From Pantoea sp. IMH (GTDB lineage: Bacteria; Pseudomonadota; Gammaproteobacteria; Enterobacterales; Enterobacteriaceae), in the NCBI RefSeq assembly GCF_000599885.1, contig NZ_JFGT01000006.1, positions 1 to 64,000 of the forward strand: a stretch of 64,000 nt of DNA, in the 5' to 3' direction. The notes below the pieces were generated by a model. It searched no databases. It saw only the letters and a list, made by a program, of their open reading frames with translations, and had not been told where the DNA came from. The position numbers and the translations under genes were made by a program. Shown here one piece after another: positions 28,310 through 37,620 of the stretch (positions within the stretch are counted from its first letter, which is position 1; each line of letters starts with the position of its first letter).

Positions 28310-29515
28310 TCAGGAAGCGGTCGTAACGGCTTTTTTGCTTGCCTGAGCAGCGGGCGCTTTTTCATAGATTGGGCCGGGCTGGGCTGGCACCACAAAGGTT
28401 GCGCTTCCGTTGCTGTCGACGGAATCGGTGGTTTCAGCTGCTGGCGCTGGGGTGGTGACCTCAGCAGGAGCGGTTTGCTGCTCCACCGCGCTGGCACCTT
28501 CTGGCGTAACCGGCGTCATTGGCTCTTCTGTCGGCAGCGCGCCTTCCATTTCCGGAACGGCAATCGGTTCGGCAGAGGTGTTCTCATCAGCCGCACCGTT
28601 AACTTTAGTCGGCATACCGGAACGGGCTTTCAGGGCAGCGTCCAGGGCAAGAGTATCGACGCTGGCATCAGAAACCACTTTGCTGACGACCGGGGTAATG
28701 GTCAGCGGCACCGGCTGGCGTGAGTTAAACTGCTCTTCGGTCTCGGAAAGCGGGTTATGCACTTCGACCAGACGTGAACCATCGGGCTCAACGGAAGCCT
28801 TGATCGGCTGGTTGATAAACTGTACGCGGGTGCCGACCGGCACGTTATCGAACAGCCATTTGATATCTTCTGAACGCAGGCGCACGCAGCCGTGGCTGAC
28901 GCGCAGGCCGACGCCGAAGTTGGCGTTGGTGCCGTGGATAGCGTAGAGACGGCCAATATAGAGTGCGTAAAGCCCCATCGGGTTATCAGGACCGGCAGGG
29001 AAGACCGCAGGCAGCACTTCGCCGCGCGCAGCATATTCTTCATGCATTTTTTTGGTCGGCGTCCAGGTCGGGCCATCTTTCTTGCGCTGAACGGTGGTCG
29101 TCCAGTTGACCGGCGTATCCTTGCCCAGCTCACCAATCCCTATCGGCAGCACGACCACGGTTTTGGTGCCTTTCGGATAGTAATAAAGACGCATTTCCGC
29201 GCTGTTGATGATGATGCCTTCGCGGGGCGCATCGGGCAGCAGCAGCTGCTGCGGGATGATAAGCTTACTGCCAGCTTTTGGCAGATAGACATCCACGCCC
29301 GGATTAGCCTCCATAAGGTTACTGAGGCCCATCTGGTACTGTGCAGCAAAGGCTTCGAGAGGAAGCGTGCTGTCCTGAGGGATGGTAATTTCAATGTTTT
29401 CACCCACCAGGCGGCTGTTCGCGGCCGGTAGCGGGTAGACCACGGCAAAGGCCGAGTGGCTGTATGCCGTAACGGCCAGAACGAAAGTAACTAACGCGCG
29501 GATGCTCTTTTTCAT
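28310..29515 (-). CDS. ldtB: L,D-transpeptidase, LdtB/YbiS type, with C-terminal extension
   Basis: Periplasmic YkuD-domain enzyme that links Braun lipoprotein to meso-DAP of peptidoglycan. ATG at 29515 starts a signal peptide ending near SAFA (residues 21-24). A LysM-like part is near 43-90, and the catalytic motif [20 protein letters not shown] gives His194 and Cys210. The first ~306 residues align with E. coli YbiS, which ends there. This protein continues for ~95 residues rich in Pro, Ala, Glu and Thr, apparently unstructured. The frame is open 24 codons upstream, but these lack a signal and RBS. A candidate promoter lies at 29588-29616. Confidence 0.93.
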   Translation of the reverse strand: MKKSIRALVTFVLAVTAYSHSAFAVVYPLPAANSRLVGENIEITIPQDSTLPLEAFAAQYQMGLSNLMEANPGVDVYLPKAGSKLIIPQQLLLPDAPREGIIINSAEMRLYYYPKGTKTVVVLPIGIGELGKDTPVNWTTTVQRKKDGPTWTPTKKMHEEYAARGEVLPAVFPAGPDNPMGLYALYIGRLYAIHGTNANFGVGLRVSHGCVRLRSEDIKWLFDNVPVGTRVQFINQPIKASVEPDGSRLVEVHNPLSETEEQFNSRQPVPLTITPVVSKVVSDASVDTLALDAALKARSGMPTKVNGAADENTSAEPIAVPEMEGALPTEEPMTPVTPEGASAVEQQTAPAEVTTPAPAAETTDSVDSNGSATFVVPAQPGPIYEKAPAAQASKKAVTTAS

Positions 29516-29587
29516 ATTCTTCAGGGTATAGCGCCATGTGAACGGTGGATAAACAAACCAGTTCCGCCCGGAAGTGAGCGGCTGCAC

Positions 29588-29616
29588 ATTATATGGTCAT
29601 GCCTGTCAGGAATAAA
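29588..29616 (-). promoter_or_regulatory. Candidate ldtB promoter
   Basis: A perfect TATAAT on the minus strand (29588-29593) with a weak TTTATT -35 at 17-nt spacing, about 70 nt before the ATG. Confidence 0.35.
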
Positions 29617-29700
29617 CCTGGATTTATCTTCGTTGAACTAACTTTACGCAAAATTGTCACGCTTATCCGCGCCTGGCGTCAGATGTTGCTGGCTTTTTCA

Positions 29701-31515
29701 TCAGGGTTGCCACTGCGGATCGTCGCCATTGAGCTTTCTGTTCAGGAAAAATGCCGCGCTGATTAAGGCCAGATGACTTAAAGCCTGTGGCGTATTGCCC
29801 AGCGCGTAGCCCCGCTTATCAAATTCTTCAGCGTAAAGTCCCAGTGGATTAGCGTAGTTCAGCAGCTTCTCAAATTCGAAATGCGCCTCACTTACCCGGT
29901 CCGCCCGCGCCAGGCACTCGACGTACCAGAACGAGCAGGCGACAAAAGCACCCTCGGTGCCTTCCAGCCCATCGGCGGGCGTCTGATGAATATTGTAGCG
30001 CCGGACCAGCCCGTCGCTCACCAGTTCCTCTTTGATCGTATCCAGCGTGGCCAGCCAGTCTGGATCGGTGGCGCTGACAAACCGCACCAGCGGCATCAGC
30101 AGCATGGAAGCATCGACAAATTCCCCCTGACGGGTGGAAACGAAATGGCCCCGTTCTTCATTCCAGAAATTCTGCCAGATATCCTCGCGGATTTCGTCCC
30201 GGACCTGGCACCAGCGGTCGCGGGGAAAAGCGAGGGAACGCTTTTCGGCCAGGCGCACGGCGCGATCCATCGCCACCCAGCACATCAGCCTGGAATGGAG
30301 GAAGTGCTGCGGCTCGCCGCGCATTTCCCAGATCCCGGCGTCGGGCTGATTCCAGCTTACGCAGACATGGTCGATCATTTTACTGACGTGTGCCCAGCCG
30401 CGATGAGAAATCGCTTCGCCATACTTGTTAGCAAGGTAGATGGCGTCCATCAGCTCGCCGTAAATATCGAGCTGCCGCTGATGCCAGGCATCGTTGCCGA
30501 TCCTGACCGGCGTGGAATCAGCGTAGCCTGAAAGATTAAGCAACTCGCTCTCGTGAAGCTCGGTGCGGCTGTTAAGCCGGTACATCACCTGCAGCTTTTC
30601 AACGTTATTCTGGCTGTTTGCCACGCAGCGCCCGACCCAGTGGGTAAAGTGCTTCGCTTCATCGACGTAGCCGAGACGCATCAGCGCATAGACGCTGAAA
30701 GAGGCATCACGTATCCATGAGGCGCGGTAGTCCCAGTTACGCTCACCGCCCAGTTCCTCAGGCAGGCCGAAGGTTGCCGCTGCGGCGATCGAACCATGCT
30801 TTAACGAGGTCAGCAGCTTCAGCGTCAGCGCCGAGCGGTTAACCATCTCCCGCCAGCGCCCGTGATAGCTGCTTTTTGCGCTCCAGTTGCGCCAGTAGTT
30901 CAGCGTTTCCTGAAAATAGTGAGCCGTGCTCTCTTCATCAAGGTGCTTATCGTCAGCGCTGCCAAAGACAAACTCCCGATGTTCGCCCGCTTTCAGAGTG
31001 AACCGGGCGATGGCCGCGCCGCCTTCTGTTGTGAACTCAACGTTGCCGCACAGTTGCAGGGTAGGCTGGTTACTGGCGCTGAACTGCACGCTGCCCTCTT
31101 TCAGGGTGGCGATGGTGTCGGCACGTGCATAATCGTGTACGGGCGCGCAGCACAGCGTAAAATTCGCCTGACCGTGCAGCACTTTTATCCGGCGGATAAT
31201 CCGCGGCTGGATATCATCCGGCTGGCAGAGCGGCATATAATCGGTGATTTCCGCGACGCCTTCATCGGCCAGCCAGCGCGTTTGCAGCATATTGGTGTCG
31301 GGCAGATAGAGCTGCTGCCGGCGGGCCTGCGTCCAGTCGGGCGCGATACTGAAAATGCCTGCCTCATCGCCGTCAAGCAGGGCAGTGAACACCGAGGGGC
31401 TGTCGAGATCGGGCCAGCATAAGTAATCAATGGTGCCATCGCAGGCAACCAGCGCACAGGTTCGCAGGTCGCCAATAATGCCGTGATCTTCAATTCTTCG
31501 TTTTATCTGGCTCAT
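29701..31515 (-). CDS. Glycoside hydrolase family 15 protein
   Basis: A 604-aa GH15 enzyme of the glucoamylase/trehalase-like bacterial group. The N-terminal beta-domain starts IEDHGIIGDLRTCALVACDGTIDYLCWP, and the (alpha/alpha)6 barrel shows ERNWDYRASWIRDASFSVYAL, the acidic GLEGTEGAFVACSFW and the terminal GNTPQALSHLALISAA. No signal peptide, so probably cytosolic. The substrate could be trehalose or another alpha-glucoside and cannot be decided. A sigma-S-like -10 stands before it, opposite yohF, in keeping with a stationary-phase carbohydrate role. Confidence 0.88.
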   Translation of the reverse strand: MSQIKRRIEDHGIIGDLRTCALVACDGTIDYLCWPDLDSPSVFTALLDGDEAGIFSIAPDWTQARRQQLYLPDTNMLQTRWLADEGVAEITDYMPLCQPDDIQPRIIRRIKVLHGQANFTLCCAPVHDYARADTIATLKEGSVQFSASNQPTLQLCGNVEFTTEGGAAIARFTLKAGEHREFVFGSADDKHLDEESTAHYFQETLNYWRNWSAKSSYHGRWREMVNRSALTLKLLTSLKHGSIAAAATFGLPEELGGERNWDYRASWIRDASFSVYALMRLGYVDEAKHFTHWVGRCVANSQNNVEKLQVMYRLNSRTELHESELLNLSGYADSTPVRIGNDAWHQRQLDIYGELMDAIYLANKYGEAISHRGWAHVSKMIDHVCVSWNQPDAGIWEMRGEPQHFLHSRLMCWVAMDRAVRLAEKRSLAFPRDRWCQVRDEIREDIWQNFWNEERGHFVSTRQGEFVDASMLLMPLVRFVSATDPDWLATLDTIKEELVSDGLVRRYNIHQTPADGLEGTEGAFVACSFWYVECLARADRVSEAHFEFEKLLNYANPLGLYAEEFDKRGYALGNTPQALSHLALISAAFFLNRKLNGDDPQWQP

Positions 31516-31553
31516 CGTACTCCCGGACAGTAGTGAATTAGCAGACTGCTGCG

Positions 31554-31563
31554 TTAACTATAG
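31554..31563 (-). promoter_or_regulatory. Sigma-S-like -10 before the GH15 gene
   Basis: Minus-strand CTATAGTTAA resembles the CTAYRCTTAA type of -10, about 40 nt upstream of the start. Confidence 0.35.
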
Positions 31564-31628
31564 TCTCTGTGACTGTCAGCGAAGCGGAACAGCGCAACCG
31601 GACCTCAATGAGAACAAATTTCCATCAA

Positions 31629-31636
31629 CTATACTT
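31629..31636 (+). promoter_or_regulatory. Sigma-S-like -10 before yohF
   Basis: CTATACTT, an exact match to the sigma-S -10 core, 36 nt before the yohF ATG. Confidence 0.45.
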
Positions 31637-31671
31637 CCTGCGGACTTCACATTACTGAACAGGAGAAAACC

Positions 31672-32442
31672 ATGAGTAGACCTGAAGATAAGGTTGCCAT
31701 CGTCACTGCATCAGATTCGGGGATAGGTCAGGCTTGCGCGATTATGCTGGCTGAGCAGGGGTTCGATGTGGGTATTACCTGGCGTTCAGATGACAAAGGG
31801 GCGCAGGAAACGGCAGAGCAGATCCGGAAACTGGGCAGAAAAGCGGAAATTGAGCGGCTCGATCTGGCCGATCCTGAAAAGGGCAGTCGCGCGCTGGAAA
31901 CGCTTATCGGCCGGCTTGGGCGGATTGATGTGCTGGTTAATAATGCCGGGACAAACGTCGAGGGCGAGTTTCTGGAAACCCGTTTTGAAGACTGGCGGAA
32001 AGTTTTCAGTGTCGATGTGGATGGCGCGTTTGCCTGTGGGCAAATCGCCGCACGGCATATGGTGGAGCAGGGACAGGGCGGCAGGATTATTAACATCACC
32101 TCGGTGCATGAGCATACGCCACTGCCGGGTTCAGTCGCCTATACCGCCGCCAAACATGCTCTGGGTGGCCTGACCAAAGGGATGGCGCTGAGCCTGATGC
32201 CGTATAACATTCTGGTTAACTCCGTCGCGCCCGGCGCCATTGCCACGCCGATGAATAAGATGAGCAATCAGGATGCTCACCGCGTCGAGATCCCTGAGAT
32301 CCCGGCGGGACGGCCAGGCGATACGCGAGAGATCGCCAGCATGGTTGCCTGGCTCTGCTCGGAATGGTCTTCTTATACGACCGGTCAGTCATTTGTCATT
32401 GACGGCGGTTTTATGCTGGCCAATCCGCAATATTACAGATAG
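31672..32442 (+). CDS. yohF: SDR family oxidoreductase YohF
   Basis: A 256-aa short-chain dehydrogenase orthologous to E. coli YohF, annotated there as an acetoin-dehydrogenase-like protein of unproven substrate. The nucleotide motif TASDSGIG lies at 13-20, NNAG at 90-93 and the catalytic Ser144-Tyr157-Lys161 in TSVHEHTPLPGSVAYTAAK. The Asn/Arg pattern ITWRSD after beta-2 suggests NADP. RBS AGGAG is 7 nt before ATG. Divergent from the GH15 gene. Confidence 0.9.
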   Translation: MSRPEDKVAIVTASDSGIGQACAIMLAEQGFDVGITWRSDDKGAQETAEQIRKLGRKAEIERLDLADPEKGSRALETLIGRLGRIDVLVNNAGTNVEGEFLETRFEDWRKVFSVDVDGAFACGQIAARHMVEQGQGGRIINITSVHEHTPLPGSVAYTAAKHALGGLTKGMALSLMPYNILVNSVAPGAIATPMNKMSNQDAHRVEIPEIPAGRPGDTREIASMVAWLCSEWSSYTTGQSFVIDGGFMLANPQYYR

Positions 32443-32450
32443 CGATCCAG

Positions 32451-32479
32451 AACGGGAACGTTAGTCGTTCCCGTTTTTC
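32451..32479. terminator. Bidirectional terminator between yohF and yohD
   Basis: A perfect 10-bp stem (32451-32460 with 32466-32475) is followed by TTTTT. The loop contains the yohD stop codon, so the terminator starts inside the yohD reading frame. Confidence 0.88.
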
Positions 32480-33051
32480 GCTTTCTGAGCAGCAGCTCGC
32501 CGCTTCAGGGCAATCCGCACGGCCCATACCAGCGCCAGCGCCAGAACAACCCAGAATATCTGCTTGATATGGTGATCCAGCACAGCGAGCCAGGGCGCGA
32601 TGATCTGACCGCCGAGGTAGCCCAGGGTGACGAATATCGTTGCCCAGAGCGCGGCTCCAATCAGGTTGAGCGGCAGGAATTTCCGCAGCTTAAGCCCGCT
32701 GGCGCCGATGATAACGGGGCCAATCAGCCGCATGCCGTACATAAATCTGACGCCGATAACCAGCAGAACCGGGCGCTTGCGGATCAGGCGATTGGTCCGG
32801 TTAATCTGGGGCTGATGATGTTTAAAACGCTTAAGCAGCGCGGTGCCATAGCGGCGACCGACCAGAAAGAGCAGGGTATCACCCAGCGCGCCCCCTGCCA
32901 TGGCAGTCACCACAACCCAGCCGTAGTGCAGCAGTCCCTGATGCGCCGCCACGCCGCCTAACAGCGTAAACGTTTCCCCTTCGGCCATACAGCCAATAAA
33001 CAGCGCCAGATAACCGTATTGTGAAATCAGTTCGTTCACGTCCAGATGCAT
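32461..33051 (-). CDS. yohD: DedA family membrane protein YohD
   Basis: A 196-aa DedA-family inner-membrane protein (E. coli YohD 192 aa). The family is linked to lipid scrambling/undecaprenyl-phosphate recycling and membrane homeostasis. Conserved FIGCMAEGETFTLLGGVAAHQG near the N-terminus, GDTLLFLVGRRYG and VIGVRFMYGMRLIGPVIIGASG are seen, with several TM segments and a basic C-terminus. The RBS is weak. The start is placed by similarity. Confidence 0.93.
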   Translation of the reverse strand: MHLDVNELISQYGYLALFIGCMAEGETFTLLGGVAAHQGLLHYGWVVVTAMAGGALGDTLLFLVGRRYGTALLKRFKHHQPQINRTNRLIRKRPVLLVIGVRFMYGMRLIGPVIIGASGLKLRKFLPLNLIGAALWATIFVTLGYLGGQIIAPWLAVLDHHIKQIFWVVLALALVWAVRIALKRRAAAQKAKNGND

Positions 33052-33263
33052 TATGTCTTACCGGCTCTTGCGCAAAGAAAGGTTGAGTGTAAACCCTGTG
33101 GCTGTGGGCGGGAAAAAGTTTATCCGCCGTGCCTATTTTTTTAGCCGAATGAATGCATTAGCAGAAATAAAGTGTGATGAAAAAATAAACAGTGAACATG
33201 GGCTTATACTTGAATTATCCGCCCGGCCATCCAGGGCGATCGTTGTCCAAGAGGAGTGAAGAT

Positions 33264-33851
33264 ATGAACCACGTTTGGGGACTTCTTACGCATCCAGACC
33301 GCGAGATGCGTGACATCAAGCAGGAAAACGAAACTGTTTCTCATCACTATACTCACCATGTTCTGCTGATGGCGCTGATCCCGGTAATCTGTGCCTTTAT
33401 TGGCACCACACAAATCGGCTGGGATTTAGGTGCTAACGAAACGATCCCGCTGTCGATCCTGAGTGCTCTGGGACTGGCCGTGCTGTTTTATGCACTGATT
33501 CTGGGCGGCGTCGCGGTGATGGGCAGGGTTATTCACTGGATGGCACGGGACTATCCACAGCGTCCCAGCCTGCAACGCTGTACGGTATTTGCCGGCTATG
33601 TGGCTACGCCGCTGTTCCTCAGCGGGCTGGTGGCGCTCTATCCGCTGGTCTGGCTCTGCGTGCTGGTGGGGGCGCTGGCGCTGGTCTATACCGGCTATCT
33701 GCTGTACGTCGGTATCCCGCTCTTTCTGAATATCGATCGGGAAGAGAGCCTGCGTTTTTCCAGTTCAACGCTGGCGATTGGCGTGCTGGTTTTCGAGGTT
33801 CTGCTGGCGCTGACCGTGGTGATTTGGGGCTACGGTCATCTGATGCGCTAA
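33264..33851 (+). CDS. yohC: YIP1 family inner-membrane protein YohC
   Basis: A 195-aa protein equal in length to E. coli YohC, with a short cytosolic head (MNHVWGLLTHPDREM) and five hydrophobic segments of the Yip1-like fold. FAGYVATPLFLSGLVALYPLVW is strongly conserved. Function unknown. ATG at 33264 is preceded by GAGGAG. The upstream in-frame extension to 33192 lacks these features. Confidence 0.93.
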   Translation: MNHVWGLLTHPDREMRDIKQENETVSHHYTHHVLLMALIPVICAFIGTTQIGWDLGANETIPLSILSALGLAVLFYALILGGVAVMGRVIHWMARDYPQRPSLQRCTVFAGYVATPLFLSGLVALYPLVWLCVLVGALALVYTGYLLYVGIPLFLNIDREESLRFSSSTLAIGVLVFEVLLALTVVIWGYGHLMR

Positions 33852-33859
33852 TCTCCCGC

Positions 33860-33882
33860 GCCGCCGGTTCCCCGGCGGCTTT
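33860..33882 (+). terminator. yohC terminator
   Basis: An 8-bp GC stem GCCGCCGG/CCGGCGGC with a 4-nt loop and a TTT tail, 9 nt past yohC. Confidence 0.65.
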
Positions 33883-34026
33883 ACGTAATGCCCGGATACG
33901 ATTCTTCTGTAGGCAAAAAAATGCTGGCCAGAGTATGATGCGCGGGCCAGCCTGGCGCAGTCAGTTTACGTCACGGCAGCGTGTGGCGACGCCGCACCAG
34001 AATCAATCTCCGGTTAATTTCAATAA

Positions 34027-34968
34027 ATGCCAGCACATATTCGCTCGTCCCTGTTGAGTTTTGCGCTTCTTTTTTCCAGCCAGGTTGCCCTGAATCAGGC
34101 TGTTGCAAGTCCACCGCTGGCTGAGGTCGCCGCCCATCCGCAGATCGCCTCGGGCAGCGCGATGATCGTGAATCTCAACAGCAATAAAATCCTCTACGCC
34201 AGCAATCCCGACCGGGTAAGGCCGATGGCCTCGATCACCAAACTGATGACGGTGATGGTCGCGCTGGATGCACGCCAGCCGCTGGATGAGAAAATCGCTG
34301 TGGATATCAGGCATACACCAGAGATGCGCGGCGTCTATTCCCGCGTCCGTCTGAACAGCGAAATCAGTCGTAAAGAGATGATGCTGCTGGCGCTGATGTC
34401 ATCGGAGAACCGGGCGGCGGCCAGCCTGGCGCATCACTACCCTGGCGGCTACGACGCCTTTATCCGCGCGATGAATGCCAAAGCGAAAGCGCTCGGTATG
34501 ACCCATACGCGCTACGTCGAGCCGACCGGCCTGTCGACGAAAAATGTCTCCACCGCCCGCGATCTGATTAAGTTATTGATCGCCACCAAAGGCTATCCGC
34601 TGATGGGGCAGCTCAGCACAACCCGTGAAGATATGGCAACGTTCCGCAGTCCGGCTTATACACTGCCGTTTCGTAATACCAATCATCTGGTCTACCGGCC
34701 TGACTGGAATATCCAGCTGACCAAAACCGGCTTCACCAACGAAGCGGGGCACTGTCTGGTGATGCGGACGGTGATTAAGCAGCAGCCGGTGGCGCTGGTG
34801 GTGATGGATGCTTTTGGCAAATATACCCATTTTGCGGATGCCCGCCGGCTGAAAAGCTGGATGGAAACCGGGAAAATCACGCCGGTTCCCGCCGCCGCGC
34901 TGGCCTATAAAAAGCAGAAGGCGGCGCTGACGGCCAGCAATAACACCCTGGCTGATAACGTCGAATAG
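34027..34968 (+). CDS. pbpG: D-alanyl-D-alanine endopeptidase (PBP7)
   Basis: Low-molecular-weight penicillin-binding protein that cleaves D-Ala-mDAP cross-links in the periplasm. The 313 aa compare with 310 in E. coli. Signal peptide of ~28 residues, catalytic SITK (69-72), SEN (126-128) and KTG (233-235). It lies between yohC and dld as in E. coli, though here an MscS-type channel separates it from dld. Confidence 0.96.
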   Translation: MPAHIRSSLLSFALLFSSQVALNQAVASPPLAEVAAHPQIASGSAMIVNLNSNKILYASNPDRVRPMASITKLMTVMVALDARQPLDEKIAVDIRHTPEMRGVYSRVRLNSEISRKEMMLLALMSSENRAAASLAHHYPGGYDAFIRAMNAKAKALGMTHTRYVEPTGLSTKNVSTARDLIKLLIATKGYPLMGQLSTTREDMATFRSPAYTLPFRNTNHLVYRPDWNIQLTKTGFTNEAGHCLVMRTVIKQQPVALVVMDAFGKYTHFADARRLKSWMETGKITPVPAAALAYKKQKAALTASNNTLADNVE

Positions 34969-35146
34969 CCGCTGTTTCTGCCGCTATCTGAGATAAACAT
35001 CAGGCTCTCTCCGGCTCCCCGCCGGAGAGAAACAGTGTGTCATTTTCGCTGATAAATCTGATAGTGTCGCCCCGGTCAAAAGACTAGACTGGCGCTCAAC
35101 TCTTCCCGGCCTTCATGGCCGTTTTACTGGCTATCTGGAAATCTCC

Positions 35147-37573
35147 ATGTCTACGTTACTCACCTGGTTTCGGGTCTTTCTGCTGGCGCTGACCACGCTG
35201 ACGCCTTTGCTGTCACAGGCAGCCGAACAGGCTCAGCAAAGCGAAGAGGTTGCGGTAAAAGTTAATGCGGCCACCGAACTGCCCAAAATGCAGAAGGTGC
35301 TGGATAAAATTAAGCAGCAGGTCTCGGGTGAAACCAACGACAGCCGCCTCACCGCGCTCAACGAACTGGCGCTGGAATTATCCGGCGCCGCCGATACCCT
35401 GACGCAGGCAATTATTCCTCAGCGGGCGCAGCTTCAGACCCAGCTTGCCGTGCTGGGGCCGGCACCGAAAGCTGACAGCGGCGTTAAGGAAACGGCTGAT
35501 GTGACCCGACAGCGCAAAAGCCTGGAAAATCAGAAAACGAAAATAGATGAGCAGATTAAACAGGCTGAAGCGATCAAAAGCGGCGCTATCACGCTCTCAG
35601 CGCAGATCGTCGCTCTGCGCCGCGATGCGCTGAAAACGCAGCTGGCGCTAAATGCCGGCAGTCTGTTCGGACCGCGCTTCTGGTCGCCGATGTTTAACAA
35701 CCAGAGCAATGACAGCCAGAAGATCGGCAGTTTCCTCGGCAAGTTACAGGCTACGGCAGCGCTGTCGTGGCAGCCGGACTGGCGGATTGGCACCCTGCTC
35801 TGGATCCTGCTCGCTGGCGTGGTGGCAACGGCGGGGCGCCGTTATCTGGAAGAGTTCCTCGCCTGGGTCGGCATCCATCTGCTGCCGGAAGGGCGACTGC
35901 GCCGCAGTTTCCTGGCCGCGGCGACTGCGCTGACCTCGCTGGTGGCGATAGTGCTGGCGTTTAATTTCCTTGATCTGGCGTTCACACGCCACGATCTCGT
36001 TGAAGATGAGGTGCGGGATTTTGCCGATAGCCTGGTCAATCTGAGCATCCTCTGCGGGCTGATTGCGGGGCTTGGCAGGGCATTTCTCTCCACCCGTCGT
36101 CCCTCCTGGCGCCTGCCAAATATCTCCAATGAAGTGGCGCTGACATTAAAACCGTTTCCGCCGATCACCGCCGCGCTGGTCTTTATTTGCCAGATGATTG
36201 AAACCCTCAACAGCAGCGCAAATACCAGCGTGGCGACCACGGTTCTCGCCAACGGCATGACGGCGCTGCTGATTGGCGCGACGGCGCTCGCCATCAGCTG
36301 GCGCACCAATCGCGTGCGCCGCCGCATGATCCTGCAGGGAGAGCAGCCGGAAGCCCGATCCACGCTGGTGGGCCTGATTCAGATGTCCATTACGCTGGTC
36401 GGCGTGGCCATTATGGCATCGCTGGTCATCGGTTACGTAACGCTGGCGCGTTTTCTCAGCTATGAACTGATCTGGATCGGTATCGTATTTGGCTCTTTCT
36501 TTATTATGAGCCAGCTACTGGCCGACAGTTTCGAAAGTCTCTTTTCCCCCCAGAATGCCTCGGGCAAAAGCATCCAGCGTTCGCTTAATATCGACGAGCG
36601 TTACCTCGGACAGGCGGCGGCGTTGCTGACCGGCCTCAGCCGGGCGGTGCTGATCCTGGCGGCGGCCATGGCAATACTGAACGGCACATTTGGCAGCGCA
36701 ACGCCGATTGAGCTGATGCAAAAGGCGATCGAATTCTGGGGCGGAAAAGGGCTGGAATCCCTTAATATCGTGCCCGCGCATGTGCTTAACGCGCTGCTCT
36801 GCCTGGTCGTGGGCATCTACGTACTGCGTTCGGTAAAGCACTGGCTGGAAAGAGATTACCTGCCTAAAACCACGATGGACGTGGGGATGCGCGTCTCGCT
36901 GATCACCCTGTTCAGTAACGTCGGCTACGTGCTGGTTATTCTGCTGGCGCTCTCGGTGATGGGGTTGCAATGGAACAAGCTGGCATGGATCGTCAGCGCG
37001 CTGTCGCTGGGGATGGGCTTTGGCCTGCAGGAGATCGTTAAAAACTTCGTCTCCGGGCTGATTCTGCTGACGGAGAGGCCGGTAAAAGTGGGCGACCTGG
37101 TGAGCATCAGCGGCATTGAAGGCGATATTCGGCGCATCAGCGTGCGCGCAACGGAGATCCAGCTTGGCGACCGTTCGACGGTGATTGTGCCTAATTCACA
37201 GTTTATTTCTCAGAACGTCCGCAACGCTACCATGGGAAATGCTCAGGGCGTGGTAACCGTCACGCTGACGTTCCCGCTGGATATCGATCCGGTGCAGGTT
37301 CGTCAATTACTGCTGGATGTTTACCACGAAAATGAAAGCATTCTGGCTGCCCCGGAACCTTCGGTCTCCTTCAAGGATCTCACCGCGTCAGGCATCATCA
37401 TGTCAGTGACCGGAAACGTTTCAAGCCCGCGTCAGGTGGGGGGCGCGAAAAGCGATCTGCTGTTTGCTATTCTCACGCGGCTGCGCGATGAGGGCGTCAT
37501 GCTGTCAACGCCGCAGACGATGATCGTCGAGCAGCGCAACGGCATTGTCGTGCCGCGGGAGTCGGACGCTTAA
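35147..37573 (+). CDS. DUF3772 domain-containing MscS-family mechanosensitive channel
   Basis: An 808-aa inner-membrane channel. A signal peptide (cleavage near SQAAEQ) is followed by a ~170-residue periplasmic coiled-coil-rich DUF3772 part, about ten TM segments, and the MscS core near 600-790. The pore helix reads LSLGMGFGLQEIVKNFVSGL, and the beta domain GDLVSISGIEGDIRRISVRATEI is typical. Larger than MscS (286) and nearer to MscK/MscM/YbiO type. It should open on membrane tension and protect against hypo-osmotic shock. In E. coli nothing equivalent lies between pbpG and dld. Confidence 0.9.
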   Translation: MSTLLTWFRVFLLALTTLTPLLSQAAEQAQQSEEVAVKVNAATELPKMQKVLDKIKQQVSGETNDSRLTALNELALELSGAADTLTQAIIPQRAQLQTQLAVLGPAPKADSGVKETADVTRQRKSLENQKTKIDEQIKQAEAIKSGAITLSAQIVALRRDALKTQLALNAGSLFGPRFWSPMFNNQSNDSQKIGSFLGKLQATAALSWQPDWRIGTLLWILLAGVVATAGRRYLEEFLAWVGIHLLPEGRLRRSFLAAATALTSLVAIVLAFNFLDLAFTRHDLVEDEVRDFADSLVNLSILCGLIAGLGRAFLSTRRPSWRLPNISNEVALTLKPFPPITAALVFICQMIETLNSSANTSVATTVLANGMTALLIGATALAISWRTNRVRRRMILQGEQPEARSTLVGLIQMSITLVGVAIMASLVIGYVTLARFLSYELIWIGIVFGSFFIMSQLLADSFESLFSPQNASGKSIQRSLNIDERYLGQAAALLTGLSRAVLILAAAMAILNGTFGSATPIELMQKAIEFWGGKGLESLNIVPAHVLNALLCLVVGIYVLRSVKHWLERDYLPKTTMDVGMRVSLITLFSNVGYVLVILLALSVMGLQWNKLAWIVSALSLGMGFGLQEIVKNFVSGLILLTERPVKVGDLVSISGIEGDIRRISVRATEIQLGDRSTVIVPNSQFISQNVRNATMGNAQGVVTVTLTFPLDIDPVQVRQLLLDVYHENESILAAPEPSVSFKDLTASGIIMSVTGNVSSPRQVGGAKSDLLFAILTRLRDEGVMLSTPQTMIVEQRNGIVVPRESDA

Positions 37574-37587
37574 CCTCAACCCAAAGC

Positions 37588-37606
37588 GGCCAGCAATAAG
37601 CTGGCC
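37588..37606. terminator. Hairpin between the MscS-like gene and dld
   Basis: A 7-bp stem GGCCAGC/GCTGGCC with AATAA loop between convergent genes. Only a TTT tail exists on the minus strand. Confidence 0.45.
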
Positions 37607-37620
37607 ACGCCACAGACAAT

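Noticed and set aside
35006-35030. Perfect 10-bp hairpin after pbpG as a terminator
   Set aside because: Stable stem but followed by AACAG, no T-run in either direction. It may still be an mRNA structure.
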